A DNA stretch of 64,000 nucleotides from Desulforhopalus singaporensis. Its GTDB lineage: Bacteria > Desulfobacterota > Desulfobulbia > Desulfobulbales > Desulfocapsaceae. Where the stretch lies: contig NZ_FNJI01000008.1 in assembly GCF_900104445.1 (NCBI RefSeq), positions 1 to 64,000 of the forward strand, in the 5' to 3' direction. Both the position numbers and the translations under genes were made by a program. Positions 1 through 9,143 of this stretch are shown here, one piece after another. The number at the start of each line of letters is the position of its first letter. Position 1 is the stretch's first letter. Under the pieces are notes generated by a model. The model searched no databases. It was not told the DNA's origin and saw only the letters and a list, made by a program, of their open reading frames with translations.

Positions 1-83
1 TTGTGCTTGGCAACAAGCTGCGCAAACTCTGTTCTTGGAAAATGCTGAAGAAGTTGACTAAACAAACTGGAACCTTTTATCAT
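1..83 (-). CDS. IS4-family transposase, N-terminal part only
   Basis: The ATG at 83-81 opens a frame starting MIKGSSLFSQLLQHFP, nearly identical to the N-terminus of the transposase at 22971-24161 (MIKGSSLFSQLLHHFP). The 27 codons visible remain open to the window edge. The N-terminal segment corresponds to the DUF4372-type region in front of the DDE transposase domain. Whether the rest of the gene is intact cannot be judged here. Confidence 0.85.
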   Translation of the reverse strand, partial: MIKGSSLFSQLLQHFPRTEFAQLVAKH

Positions 84-191
84 GGACTAACCCTCTTCGT
101 TGATTGTGGCTCTGTTTTTATTGGCGTAAAAACTTTATACCACATCTAACAAGAGGGTTTTCCTGTTTAAATGCTATTGGGGACAAGAGTG
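1..191 (-). mobile_element. IS4-family element, left-end part, cut by window edge
   Basis: Reading the minus strand, positions 191 to about 160 give an end sequence beginning CACTCTTGTCC, the same as the left end of the complete IS at 22863-24264. The transposase start region that follows also matches that copy. This is therefore a second copy of the same or a very closely related IS in opposite orientation, of which only the first 191 bp lie in the window. Confidence 0.85.
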
Positions 192-269
192 AACAGGCAT
201 ACAACAAGGGTGTATAAGTCAAAACCATTTGCTGCCTGCGATCAAGTTTCTTCACATGTTTTTGCTCTG

Positions 270-308
270 GTAAAACGCAGGTTAGCGGTTCGGTCCCGCT
301 TTCTGGCT
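270..308 (+). pseudogene. tRNA 3'-half remnant (tRNA-Thr-like)
   Basis: Positions 284-300 form a perfect T-arm: a 5-bp stem (AGCGG/CCGCT) around the 7-nt loop TTCGGTC. It is followed by TTCTGGC plus T, which would be the 3' acceptor strand and discriminator of a tRNA beginning GCCAGAA, a form known for tRNA-Thr. No matching 5' half, D-arm or CCA is present. I infer a tRNA 3' end left by an old integration event, like the left boundary of the prophage further on. The isotype is a guess. Confidence 0.5.
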
Positions 309-314
309 GACATA

Positions 315-352
315 AAAACAGCCATTTAGAGAACTCTCTGGGTGGCTGTTTT
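315..352 (+). terminator. Rho-independent terminator after tRNA remnant
   Basis: Perfect 10-bp inverted repeat AAAACAGCCA...TGGCTGTTTT with an 18-nt loop. Its stem ends in T on both strands, so it could work in either direction. It lies 7 nt after the tRNA remnant, as expected for the original tRNA terminator. Confidence 0.65.
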
Positions 353-711
353 GCTTCCAGGACAGCTATGGGACAGTTGTTTTTGTAGTGTTATTCTTTC
401 CTTCCTTGTACTTCTTGCATAAAGGAAGAAAGATGTACCGAATAATCAGACCCGTTTTATTTTATCCTCACTTTACCAAAAAGGAGGAAAGAAAAATGAA
501 AACGGTCTTAATCCTGCAGCTAATCTAACCAAAGTCGTTGTTTAGCGGTTTGGTTTTGCCTTATCACGCCACTTGACCTCTTTTACGTTACCAACTATAG
601 AAGACACTGGTCAAAACCCCAGTTGGGCTGATTGCGGGCCAAACGCCCCCCACCGTGGCAGGAAGTTGCCGCATGAACTGAAACCCATCATAGAGAGGGG
701 GAATGAGGTTT
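353..711. other. Intergenic, no gene seen
   Basis: About 360 bp with no convincing reading frame or RNA fold. It lies between two mobile-element scars and is probably degraded sequence. Confidence 0.4.
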
Positions 712-870
712 ATGCATGAGATATTCGCCGAGCGAGATGAGGCGGTGTTGCAAGAGATAATGTCACCTCACAAACGGTCGATCAGCCAATTAGCCAAAGA
801 GGAAGGTGTCAGCGAGAAGTCGCCTCTCAATGAAAATTGTTTTTATGAGAAAATGTGGCAACAATGCTGA
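712..870 (+). pseudogene. IS3-type transposase OrfA fragment
   Basis: A 52-codon frame reads MHEIFAERDEAVLQEIMSP followed by a segment with RSISQLAKEEGVSE. This is the N-terminal helix-turn-helix pattern of IS3-group OrfA proteins (acidic start, then a serine/isoleucine-rich helix and an EEGVSE-like second helix). The usual LYNWR continuation is missing and the frame drifts into unrelated residues and stops. I read it as a remnant only. Confidence 0.5.
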
Positions 871-1041
871 CACATAGCAAAAGGGAAACTGACATGTGTC
901 AAACAGTGTCAAACACCTGGTTAGCTTTTATCGACGTCACTGGAATACGACTGTAACGAATTGTATTTGCGTAATTACAATCAAGGTGTGATAGCGGCAG
1001 TTCGGTGTGTGGCGCAATACGAGTAAAAGGAAAATAATCAT

Positions 1042-1851
1042 TTGGCAAACAAGTCTATGCAGGATTTAAGCTTTATGAGCAAAACACTGGGAATTTTGGG
1101 TGTGGGACATCTGGCAAGTTATGTGGTTACGGGATTGCGTAACGCTGGCGATCAACGTCCTGTTCTTCTTTCACCTCGAAACAAAAAACGCGCCCTAACG
1201 CTGAAACAGGAATATGGCTGTGATATCGCCGTTGATAACCAGGCGGTTGTAAACCAGTGCAAGATTGTCCTGCTGTCCGTCAGGCCCGCCCAGGTTGAAG
1301 AAATTCTCAACAATCTGAAATTTACAGCCGACCATCTGCTTGTCTCTTGTGTTGCAGGAATTTCGCTTGAGCAGATAAAGATACTGGCCGGGCCTGCAGA
1401 AGTTGTGCTGACCCTCCCCCTGGCCTGTTCGGAGATGGGCCAAGGCGTGGTGCCACTTCATCCGGATAACCTGATCGCCCGAGAACTACTCAGCCGGTTG
1501 GGCAGGGTGATTGTATTTAATGACCAGGGTCAGTTTGGGTTAGCCTCAACAGCTGCGTGCATGAACGGCTGGATGTATGCCTTTCTCGATAACTTAACCA
1601 ACTGGTTCGCAGCAAAGGGCTTATCTGAAACACAGGCACGCGAACTGGTGCTTCATTCGGTGCAGGGGGCAACAGCATTGGCTGCGGTTAAAACAGACCA
1701 GTCACTGCGTGAAATATGTGACTCCATTGCCACTTCTGGTACCTACACCCGGATAGGACTGGATATTTTAGAAGCAAAAGAGGCCTTCTCGCCGTGGGCA
1801 GAGGCGTGTGAAAAAATCAACGAGGCTCTTGCTGAGGAAAAATCGGACTAG
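1042..1851 (+). CDS. Pyrroline-5-carboxylate reductase-like (ProC family) protein
   Basis: The protein has an N-terminal Rossmann fold with GILGVGHLA (GxGxxA nucleotide-binding motif). Its C-terminal helical domain ends in SIATSGTYTRIGLDIL, corresponding to the conserved SPGGTT-x-G-x-x-L dimerisation segment of P5C reductases. It is probably an NAD(P)-dependent reductase of the ProC family, which make proline from pyrroline-5-carboxylate, but the divergent C-terminal signature leaves substrate uncertain. A TTG at 1042 has AAGGAAA just upstream. ATG at 1057 or 1075 would start closer to the Rossmann strand and is equally plausible. No operon partner is apparent. Confidence 0.7.
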   Translation: MANKSMQDLSFMSKTLGILGVGHLASYVVTGLRNAGDQRPVLLSPRNKKRALTLKQEYGCDIAVDNQAVVNQCKIVLLSVRPAQVEEILNNLKFTADHLLVSCVAGISLEQIKILAGPAEVVLTLPLACSEMGQGVVPLHPDNLIARELLSRLGRVIVFNDQGQFGLASTAACMNGWMYAFLDNLTNWFAAKGLSETQARELVLHSVQGATALAAVKTDQSLREICDSIATSGTYTRIGLDILEAKEAFSPWAEACEKINEALAEEKSD

Positions 1852-2328
1852 CAAACATTGAGACCTTGTGCAGATATATCAAAAACTCGAGTGGCAGTAG
1901 AGCGGCGATTCTTGTGTGTTGGCAGTTGAATACTGCGATCACGCTATTTTGCCCGGTGGATCAATAACGCGCTTTACCAGATAATATTTACTTGGTCTTC
2001 TGAAAATTTTTTTACGATATGCTGCCAATAGGCGTCAGCTGCCATAAAAGATAGTTGAAGAAATGAAAAACAGGACCCGACAGAAAATCTGGACATTTGT
2101 TGGAGCAGGCCTGAACGGTTCGGTCGATTCTATCCTGAAGCTTATTGCTCGATCCTGAAAGAAAAATAAATCAACATTGGCTCAACGGGGTTATGACGTC
2201 CCCTTAACAAGCTTAATGTGGTAACGTAGGAGCCGGAATTGTTCTATTTACTTTGCCGTGAACGGGGTTGGGGTATCGTCGGTTTTCTGTGCAAAGAAAT
2301 AAATTATCGATAATACAGGAAAAATATT
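1852..2328. other. Intergenic, no supported gene
   Basis: About 480 bp. A 31-codon frame starts with ATG at 2064, but nothing supports it. No terminator hairpin or RNA is obvious. Confidence 0.4.
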
Positions 2329-2796
2329 TTGTTGGAAAAAATTATATCAGGACACCAGACAGGTGCGGACATTGCGGCAATCGATGCAGCCATGGCTCAT
2401 GATTTCCCGTGCGGAGGGTGGATTGGCAGAGGGCGGTTAACGGAAGCAGGGCCTCTTGATGAACGTTATGTTGTAAACGAGATGCTAACGGGCGGGTATC
2501 CCGAGAGGACGAAACAGAATGTTCTCTATTCGGATGCAACGGTTGTTTTCACCCACGGTCTTCTGACCGGAGGATCGGCACAGACAGGAAAATTTGCCGA
2601 TGAGTTGGAAAAGCCGTGGTTGCATATCGATCTTGCTCAGTCAGGTCCTTTTGAAAGCATCAGGATGATTGCAGATTTCATTAACGACCATAATGTCAAA
2701 ACGCTTAACGTTGCGGGGAAATCGGCATCCAACGATTCCAGGATATACGATGCGGTATATAGAATAATCGATGGTTTTCTCAAATACGCCCTATAA
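2329..2796 (+). CDS. Putative molybdenum carrier (cpYpsA-like) protein
   Basis: A 155-aa protein beginning MLEKIISGHQTGADIAAIDA, with GGWIGRGRLTEAGPL and later TGGSAQTGKFADELEKP. This is the pattern of the family annotated as putative molybdenum carrier (YpsA/LOG-like Rossmann fold; SGxQTGAD and TxGSxxT binding loops). The family name derives from structural similarity, and the true ligand is not established. The start is TTG at 2329, directly followed by a second TTG, and the glycine-rich start of the fold lies immediately after, so no earlier start is needed. It stands alone, 275 bp ahead of the Old Yellow Enzyme gene. Confidence 0.75.
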   Translation: MLEKIISGHQTGADIAAIDAAMAHDFPCGGWIGRGRLTEAGPLDERYVVNEMLTGGYPERTKQNVLYSDATVVFTHGLLTGGSAQTGKFADELEKPWLHIDLAQSGPFESIRMIADFINDHNVKTLNVAGKSASNDSRIYDAVYRIIDGFLKYAL

Positions 2797-3070
2797 CATC
2801 CATTTTACCCTGGCACAATGAGTTGCCTTGTGATTTTACAACCGTTTTTCAGTGATCACCTCAGTGCTGCCGGGTGTGAACTTGGGGGTGTCATGGATGG
2901 AGGAAAACTTCATGGTAATAGGAGTTATTCTCTCGACTGTTGCAGAAATGAACTTATAGTTTGCCGAAACTTTCAAAGCCTAGTTATTCGTGAGGACGGC
3001 ATGTAACCATCGTATTTGCAATACATGTTGTTACCTGCCGTATTTTTTATCAAAACAGGAGGTCGATACT

Positions 3071-4156
3071 ATGGGTAAATCGCTGTTTCAACCTTACGCT
3101 CTAGGTGAGATGAAACTTAAAAACAGAATCGCGATGGCGCCTATGACCAGGGGGCGTGCCGGGGAGAGTAGGGTGGCCAACGAGCTAATGGCACAATATT
3201 ATTATCAGCGTGGTTCGGCCGGACTTCTTATCACGGAAGCAACAGTTATCTCCCCCCAGGGTATTGGGTGGATCGGGTCTCCGGGAATATACACTGCAGA
3301 GATGGTTGCCGGATGGCAGAAAGTGACCGAACGGGTGAAGCCTTCAGGGGCGAAAATGTTCCTGCAGCTCTGGCATTGCGGCCGGGCGTCCCACAGTGAT
3401 TTTCATAAAGGTGAACTTCCCTTCTCGGCATCAGCGATCAGGTTGAATGGTGATTATATTCACACCCCGGCTGGAAAAAAAGAATACGAGACCCCAAGGG
3501 CTATGACGGTTGCCGATATCAAGGCAACGGTCGATGACTATCGCAGGGCTGCAGCAAATGCCAAAGATGCCGGATTCGACGGAATCGAGATTCACAGCGC
3601 CAACGGCTATCTGCTCAACCAGTTTCTCGATTCGAAGACAAACCTTCGAAACGACCAGTATGGAGGGAGCCTGGAAAACAAGTTTCGCTTTCTCAGGGAG
3701 GTGCTTGAGGCCGTTTTTGAGATATGGCCTCCCGGCCGAGTAGGAGTAAGACTCTCTCCCAACGGCATCTTCAACGATATGGGGAGTGATGATTTCAGGG
3801 AAACCTACCTGTATGTTGCCAGGGAACTGAACAAACTCAGCCCCGGGTATGTACATATCATGGATGGCCTCGCTTTTGGTTTTCACAACAAAGGGGAACC
3901 AATGACACTTGATGAGTTCCGTAAATGTTTTACCGGAACTATTATCGGTAATTGCGGCTACACTCTAAATGATGCGGAACAGAGAATGACTGGCGGACAG
4001 GCGGATATCGCAGCTTTTGGCCGACCTTTTATAAGTAATCCGGATCTTGTTGCCCGGATGAAAAACGGCTGGCCCCTCGCCCCGTACGACGATATGACAT
4101 TTTGGTATACATCAGGAGCTGAAGGATATACGGATTATCCATTTTTTTCAGAATAA
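3071..4156 (+). CDS. Old Yellow Enzyme family NADH:flavin oxidoreductase
   Basis: A 361-aa single-domain FMN TIM-barrel. The N-terminus LKNRIAMAPMTRGRA is the OYE phosphate/FMN region. The H-x-x-N pair that binds phenolic or enone ligands appears in EIHSANGYLLNQF near residue 175, and AAFGRPFISNPDLV is the C-terminal FMN-phosphate loop. Such enzymes reduce activated alkenes, nitroesters or quinones with NAD(P)H; the natural substrate is unknown. I chose ATG 3071 because AGGAGGTCGATACT places a strong ribosome site directly before it. The frame is open further upstream, but that part has no family character. Confidence 0.88.
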   Translation: MGKSLFQPYALGEMKLKNRIAMAPMTRGRAGESRVANELMAQYYYQRGSAGLLITEATVISPQGIGWIGSPGIYTAEMVAGWQKVTERVKPSGAKMFLQLWHCGRASHSDFHKGELPFSASAIRLNGDYIHTPAGKKEYETPRAMTVADIKATVDDYRRAAANAKDAGFDGIEIHSANGYLLNQFLDSKTNLRNDQYGGSLENKFRFLREVLEAVFEIWPPGRVGVRLSPNGIFNDMGSDDFRETYLYVARELNKLSPGYVHIMDGLAFGFHNKGEPMTLDEFRKCFTGTIIGNCGYTLNDAEQRMTGGQADIAAFGRPFISNPDLVARMKNGWPLAPYDDMTFWYTSGAEGYTDYPFFSE

Positions 4157-4538
4157 CCGGAGAGGTTACTTCTGCTCCCTTTGGTAGTCGACATAACACA
4201 GGAGGGTGCAAAGGGGTGGATAATCTGACTGGTTATTTTGCCAGGTGCAACTAACTGTGGAATGAACCGACTGTCGGATAACTTCCCAACCTGCCGTATA
4301 GGTTGTTAATGGTTAGTGTTTGCTATATATTGGACAGTTTTTCGATTTTGTTTCAGCTATTTCCGCCATTGAATTATAATTTTTTATTTTATAGTAATTG
4401 TCTTGTAATACTGAACGTTTTGTGTTGATAATCAGTTGGGCCGCGAAGCGGCACTCTGCTCTATTGCTCATGGCGATAGCTGTCGGTGATCGAATTTGCT
4501 TTATCTTGACTTTCAGTTAACATTCAGGAGCGTAAAGC
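4157..4538. other. Intergenic leader upstream of the rpfF-like gene
   Basis: About 380 bp without a gene. Two short hairpins are visible: CAACCT...AGGTTG near 4287-4305 and GCCGC-gaa-GCGGC at 4440-4452. The second lies 87 nt before the rpfF-like start and has no T-run, so it may be a 5' leader element rather than a terminator. The stretch at 4370-4400 is AT-rich and may hold the promoter. Confidence 0.35.
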
Positions 4539-5528
4539 GTGGACCGTAACTTTTTAAATATATTTTCTGATTATCAGGAAATAACTCTAAGATATGATGC
4601 AGAGCATCGGGCTATCTGGTGTTATTATAAACCGTCGTTTCGGCCATGCTTTTCGTTGAGGATGCTGCAGGAACTCAGGCAAATGCAGCAGGGAATAATG
4701 GATTATTTTCAACAAAAAAATCCGGATGCCGATTCATTGATCCACTACCAGGTGCTTCATTCACAGATCCCCGGAGTTTTCAGTATGGGTGGTGATCTGG
4801 CTCTCTTTAGCCAGGCGATCAGGGAAAAAGACCGTGAGACCCTGCATAAATATGCCCTGCAGTGCATAGATAACCTCTACCTCAATTCTGTTAATCTGCG
4901 TCTGCCTCTGACAACGATTTCCCTGGTGGAGGGTGACGCTCTTGGCGGTGGATTTGAGTGCGCATTATCGAGCAACGTTTTAATAGCAACCGAAAATGCC
5001 AGGTTCGGTTTTCCTGAAATTCGCTTTAACCTGTTCCCTGGCATGGGTGCCTATAGCTTTTTGGCTCGCAATTGTGGTATGGTTGTTACTGAAAGACTGC
5101 TTACCAGCGGGGAAACCTACAGCGCAAAAGAGCTGTATGATATGGGGATTATCCATCACCTTGGCGAGCCGGACAGGGGGGTTGAGTGCGTGGAAGACTT
5201 TATGCGCCAGCATCGCCATGCCGGCAATAGCCTGCGTGCCCTGCAGATGGTCAGGCAGCGTTATCATCCCCTTGAATATCAGGAACTCGTGGATATAACG
5301 GAGATATGGGTTGAGGCGGCGCTGCGGGTTACTGAGAAGGACTTGCGCCTTATCGACAGGCTCGTTAAGGTTCAGTCGGCGAAAATTCGCAAAGGGCTCG
5401 CGCTTCTGAGAACAAAACAGGATCGTCGGTTTAATACAGAACAGACAACGTTTCCTTTGAAAGATTGGTCCGGTAAAACGATTTTGCACGATCGGCGGAA
5501 GAATCTCGACCGGCGGTTACGCAATTGA
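4539..5528 (+). CDS. rpfF: RpfF-like DSF synthase (crotonase superfamily)
   Basis: A 329-aa protein of the enoyl-CoA hydratase superfamily with the RpfF-specific pattern: GVFSMGGDLALF, ISLVEGDALGGGFECALSS and GFPEIRFNLFPGMGAYSFL. The two catalytic glutamates of RpfF fall at E140 and E160 (E141/E161 in Xanthomonas). RpfF enzymes convert acyl-ACP to cis-2-unsaturated fatty acids, the diffusible signal factors. The C-terminus carries about 40 extra residues ending in a basic DRRKNLDRR tail not usual for the family. The start is GTG with AGGAG 9 nt upstream. The next gene is a c-di-GMP enzyme 25 nt downstream, so the two are probably co-transcribed as a signal-plus-response unit. Confidence 0.85.
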   Translation: MDRNFLNIFSDYQEITLRYDAEHRAIWCYYKPSFRPCFSLRMLQELRQMQQGIMDYFQQKNPDADSLIHYQVLHSQIPGVFSMGGDLALFSQAIREKDRETLHKYALQCIDNLYLNSVNLRLPLTTISLVEGDALGGGFECALSSNVLIATENARFGFPEIRFNLFPGMGAYSFLARNCGMVVTERLLTSGETYSAKELYDMGIIHHLGEPDRGVECVEDFMRQHRHAGNSLRALQMVRQRYHPLEYQELVDITEIWVEAALRVTEKDLRLIDRLVKVQSAKIRKGLALLRTKQDRRFNTEQTTFPLKDWSGKTILHDRRKNLDRRLRN

Positions 5529-5553
5529 CGCTAAGATCGCACCTGTTGCCAAT

Positions 5554-7884
5554 ATGACTATGGTAGATAATTTTGACAGCGTCGAATATTACATAGAAAA
5601 AACCCGTCTCGATCATCTATACGTAAGGTCCAAAGTTGCATCTATCGGACTGTTTGTCTCAAGTGCTATTTATGTCCTTATTCTGTCGAAACAATTCGAT
5701 GCTGTCAACCTTGTTGTCTGGTTCTTGATTCTCAGCGTCGTTCTTGCTTGGCGCTGGTTTTTGTTCAGGCGGTATAGGGAAGATTCCCGTTTCCCGAAAT
5801 CCCTGCCGTCCGGACTTGCCATATTCAGGCTCGGGATATTTATCACCGGGTCGATTATGGGCAGTCTCAATATATTTTTTTTCCCGCAAGATTCCCTGTA
5901 CCTGCTTCTTATTGCTATCTTGTTTCCATATGGCATTGCGATGGCTGCCGTGACGATGCTGCTCGATGTTTTTTCCTTTGCCCTGTACCTTGTAACGCTG
6001 TTGTCCCCGGTGCTTATTCAATCCACTTTCAACCACGATCTGCTGTACTCGGGGACGAGTATAATGACTGTTGTGCTCGGTGCTTTTTTGTTGAAGATGA
6101 GCCTTGAATACAATCGAAGTTATGTAATGAGTACGAGACTTCGGTATGAAAACAAAAAATTGTTAAAAAATCTTGAAGAGGAAAAGAACAAACTGAGCAA
6201 TCGGTTGGGGCGCATCTTAAACGACAGCACTACGGAAATTTATGTAATCGATGCCGATACCCTCAAATGCCTGCAGGTCAATCAGGGGGCGCTGGACAAC
6301 CTGGGATACTCTCAGGAGGAATTCGCGAGAATAACCCTTCTTGATATTTTTACTACCCTTGATCGAAAATCGCTTTTCAATCTCATTGAACCGCTGCACA
6401 ACGGCAGATGGGAGCCGGTCAAATACCGCGGCATAAACCGTCGCAAGGACGGCACCTTTTTTCCGGTCGAGGCAAGTCTGCAATTATCCACTGCCGATAA
6501 TCCGCCGATTATTGTTGCCAACGTGCAGGATATTACCGAGCGGACCAAGTGGGAAGAAAAACTCATCTATCAGGCGAATTACGATCAGTTGACCGGGATA
6601 TACAACCGTCATTATATCCAGTCCTACATGCATTCCGTCTTTACCCGCGCCCGCCGGCTTCAGAAAAAGGTGGCCCTTCTTTTTCTGGATCTTGATCACT
6701 TTAAGGATATCAACGATACTCTAGGCCATGACGCCGGAGACGAAATAATACGTAAAACGGCAAACCGGATCCAGGCACAACTGCGGGAGAGTGATGTTGT
6801 AGCCCGTACCGGTGGCGACGAGTTCATAATTTTTCTGGAAAACCTGGAAAACAAGACGGATGCAGAGGTGGTCGCCCGGAAGCTTATCAATATTTTTGAG
6901 AAGCCGTTCTATGTGCGAAAAAAAGAAATTCATACCACTGTAACTATTGGTATCAGTGTGTATCCAGATGATGGTGACACCCATGAACAGCTCATGCAGT
7001 GTGCCGACATGGCAATGTATCAGGCGAAAAGTGATGGCCGGAACACATATCACTTTTTCTCCCAGGAGATGCGCCGTATTTCCGAAAAACAGCTCTTGAT
7101 TTCAAACCACCTCCGATATGCTCTGGCGAAAAACGAAATTTCCCTGTTTTTTCAACCGAAGATAGATATAACCCTCAACCAGATAACAGGGGCAGAAGCT
7201 TTGCTCCGCTGGCATAATCCGGAACTTGGTGACGTCCCTCCAAGTGAGTTCATTCCCCTTGCGGAAAATATCGGAATAATAAGTGAACTGGGCGCCTGGG
7301 TACTGCAGCAAGCCTGTAATGAAGCCATGAAATGGCAGGGGCTAACGAAACAAAGACTGCAGGTATCTGTCAACGTATCGCCGCAACAGTTCCGCATCGG
7401 CTCTCTGCTGAAGGAAGTCAAGAAGGCTCTTACGGTAAGCGGGCTGCCGAGCGATCAACTGGAGCTGGAAATAACTGAAAGTCTGCTGCTTCAGGATTCC
7501 GAGCAGAACCTCTCTCAGCTTCGTGATTTCGCCGACCAGGGAATACGGCTGTCGCTCGATGATTTCGGGACAGGATATTCCTCTCTGAGCTACGTGCGTA
7601 GATTTCCGCTCCATATTCTGAAGATAGACCGCAGTTTTATTCACGGCCTGGAAAATGACCTGAATCACAAAGTTCTGGTAGACGCAATAATCGCAATGGC
7701 GCGCAGTCTGAACCTGGAGTTAGTTGCTGAAGGTGTTGAAAATAAACAACAATTGGAGTTTTTACGCCAGCGTGGTGTGAGAACGATCCAGGGGTATATT
7801 ATCAGCCCGCCGCTGAATCCAGAGGATTTTCGTAAATTCCTCAAAAATGAACACCAATCTTCTCGCTCCAACCCCCGACGTTAA
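5554..7884 (+). CDS. Membrane PAS-GGDEF-EAL cyclic-di-GMP enzyme, likely DSF-linked
   Basis: A 776-aa protein in this order: five or six N-terminal membrane segments (about residues 25-190), a short coiled coil (190-220), a PAS domain (about 222-340), GGDEF (345-510) and EAL (520-770). GGDEF is intact at about residues 420-424, with an RESD inhibitory-site motif five residues before it. The EAL half keeps EALLRW, ELEITES, DDFGTGYSS, KIDRSF and AEGVEN. Both cyclase and phosphodiesterase activity are therefore possible. It follows the rpfF-like gene by 25 nt. In Burkholderia the DSF receptor RpfR, also PAS-GGDEF-EAL, is encoded next to rpfF, but RpfR is soluble. Here a membrane sensor module replaces its N-terminus. 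A DSF-sensing role is inferred from position only. Confidence 0.85.
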   Translation: MTMVDNFDSVEYYIEKTRLDHLYVRSKVASIGLFVSSAIYVLILSKQFDAVNLVVWFLILSVVLAWRWFLFRRYREDSRFPKSLPSGLAIFRLGIFITGSIMGSLNIFFFPQDSLYLLLIAILFPYGIAMAAVTMLLDVFSFALYLVTLLSPVLIQSTFNHDLLYSGTSIMTVVLGAFLLKMSLEYNRSYVMSTRLRYENKKLLKNLEEEKNKLSNRLGRILNDSTTEIYVIDADTLKCLQVNQGALDNLGYSQEEFARITLLDIFTTLDRKSLFNLIEPLHNGRWEPVKYRGINRRKDGTFFPVEASLQLSTADNPPIIVANVQDITERTKWEEKLIYQANYDQLTGIYNRHYIQSYMHSVFTRARRLQKKVALLFLDLDHFKDINDTLGHDAGDEIIRKTANRIQAQLRESDVVARTGGDEFIIFLENLENKTDAEVVARKLINIFEKPFYVRKKEIHTTVTIGISVYPDDGDTHEQLMQCADMAMYQAKSDGRNTYHFFSQEMRRISEKQLLISNHLRYALAKNEISLFFQPKIDITLNQITGAEALLRWHNPELGDVPPSEFIPLAENIGIISELGAWVLQQACNEAMKWQGLTKQRLQVSVNVSPQQFRIGSLLKEVKKALTVSGLPSDQLELEITESLLLQDSEQNLSQLRDFADQGIRLSLDDFGTGYSSLSYVRRFPLHILKIDRSFIHGLENDLNHKVLVDAIIAMARSLNLELVAEGVENKQQLEFLRQRGVRTIQGYIISPPLNPEDFRKFLKNEHQSSRSNPRR

Positions 7885-7900
7885 CGGGTTTGTCCCCACA

Positions 7901-7927
7901 GGCCGCTATGCGGCCGCCTCTTTTTTG
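7901..7927 (+). terminator. Rho-independent terminator of the rpfF-sensor operon
   Basis: The hairpin GGCCGC-TAT-GCGGCC is followed by CTCTTTTTT, beginning 17 nt after the stop of the GGDEF-EAL gene. Confidence 0.85.
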
Positions 7928-8089
7928 TTAAGCTTTTTCAGACTGAATTGTTGTGAAAACCGGCTTGATTGATTTTTGCAATTTTCTCTGATACTCCTGT
8001 AATTAGAAGGGTAATCGAAAGAAATCGCACCGGTCGGAATATGTTTTTTCCGTACCATATACTGGCATTGCTGGCAATAAAACAAGATT

Positions 8090-9118
8090 ATGAACAAATG
8101 TATACTCTGCTTATCCGTACTTTGTCTTGGTCTGTTATCTGGTGTCTCCCATGTACAAGGTGAAAATTCTTCGCCCTCAACCGGCAACCGGTGGGGGGAA
8201 GAACAGGGGGGCGATCTGCCCCTTTTAACCGAGAATCAGGAAGAGATGCTGGATGAAATGTATAACCAGGCATCCGAAATGCTCATTGCTACTGCCGAGT
8301 GGATAGATTCATTTTTTGATGACGAACGCTCTGTTGCCGAGAGGAATACCACTCGAGGCACCCTGAAATTATCGTTTGACTATCTGGAAGATGACGGGGG
8401 TGAGGTCAAGCCTCGTTTCGACCTGAGATTGAGGCTGCCCCGACTGTCCAACAAGGCCCAGCTTATCATCTTGGGCTCTGAAGATCCTGATTTTGACGCC
8501 AGTGACAGTCGTGAGAAAAGAGCATCATCTCAGGACAATGATGACGCAAGCTTTGTTACTGCTCTGAGGTATTTCTTCCGGGAAAACGACAAATATAATC
8601 TGGCTTTTGACGTCGGTGTATCCTGGGACTATCTCTACAGCGGGTTTCGGTTCCGGCATTTGCAGGATTTCGGCACCCTGCAGGGCAGGTTTGCCAATCG
8701 TCTGCGCTACTATACCGATGACGGGTGGGAAAACAAGACCTTCTATGACCTAGAATTCCAGCTGGACAACAACTATCTGTTCCGGTCAACCAGTGAAATA
8801 CTGTTCTCCGAGGGGAGGGACGGGTATCCCCATGGCCAGCATTTCAGGATCTACCAGAGGTACAGTAGCTACCAGGCGTTGTCTTACGAATCGTCATTTC
8901 TTTTTGAGACCGAACCGGAATACAATCTTTACAATATCCGGTTGCTGATGAGATACAGGCAACGGTTTTACCGTGACTGGCTGGTTATGGAAATTTCACC
9001 AAACGTCGAGTTCCCAGAAGATAATGGCCGTGAACCAAATCCGGGTGTAATTTTTAAATTTGAAGCTGCCATCGGCTGCGACTCCGGCAAGGAAGGGTAC
9101 CACAAGGTCTTTTATTGA
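8090..9118 (+). CDS. Exported protein, putative outer-membrane beta-barrel
   Basis: A 342-aa protein. The N-terminus (residues 1-24, hydrophobic stretch LCLSVLCLGLLSGVSHVQG) is a signal peptide, probably cleaved after VQG. The mature part begins with an acidic/polar segment, then alternating hydrophobic and aromatic strands rich in Y, F, R and D (for example YNLAFDVGVSWDYLYSGF and LRYYTDDGWENKTFYDLEF), as in a transmembrane beta-barrel. The C-terminus ends near aromatic residues (KVFY). I do not recognise a named family. It stands alone after the terminator of the signalling operon, so a functional link to that operon is not supported. Confidence 0.65.
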   Translation: MNKCILCLSVLCLGLLSGVSHVQGENSSPSTGNRWGEEQGGDLPLLTENQEEMLDEMYNQASEMLIATAEWIDSFFDDERSVAERNTTRGTLKLSFDYLEDDGGEVKPRFDLRLRLPRLSNKAQLIILGSEDPDFDASDSREKRASSQDNDDASFVTALRYFFRENDKYNLAFDVGVSWDYLYSGFRFRHLQDFGTLQGRFANRLRYYTDDGWENKTFYDLEFQLDNNYLFRSTSEILFSEGRDGYPHGQHFRIYQRYSSYQALSYESSFLFETEPEYNLYNIRLLMRYRQRFYRDWLVMEISPNVEFPEDNGREPNPGVIFKFEAAIGCDSGKEGYHKVFY

Positions 9119-9143
9119 CCAAAAAAATGAGCCACCTCTCTCC

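Noticed and set aside
2818-3006. 62-codon frame between molybdenum-carrier and OYE genes
   Set aside because: No ribosome site, no family, and it ends inside the OYE leader.
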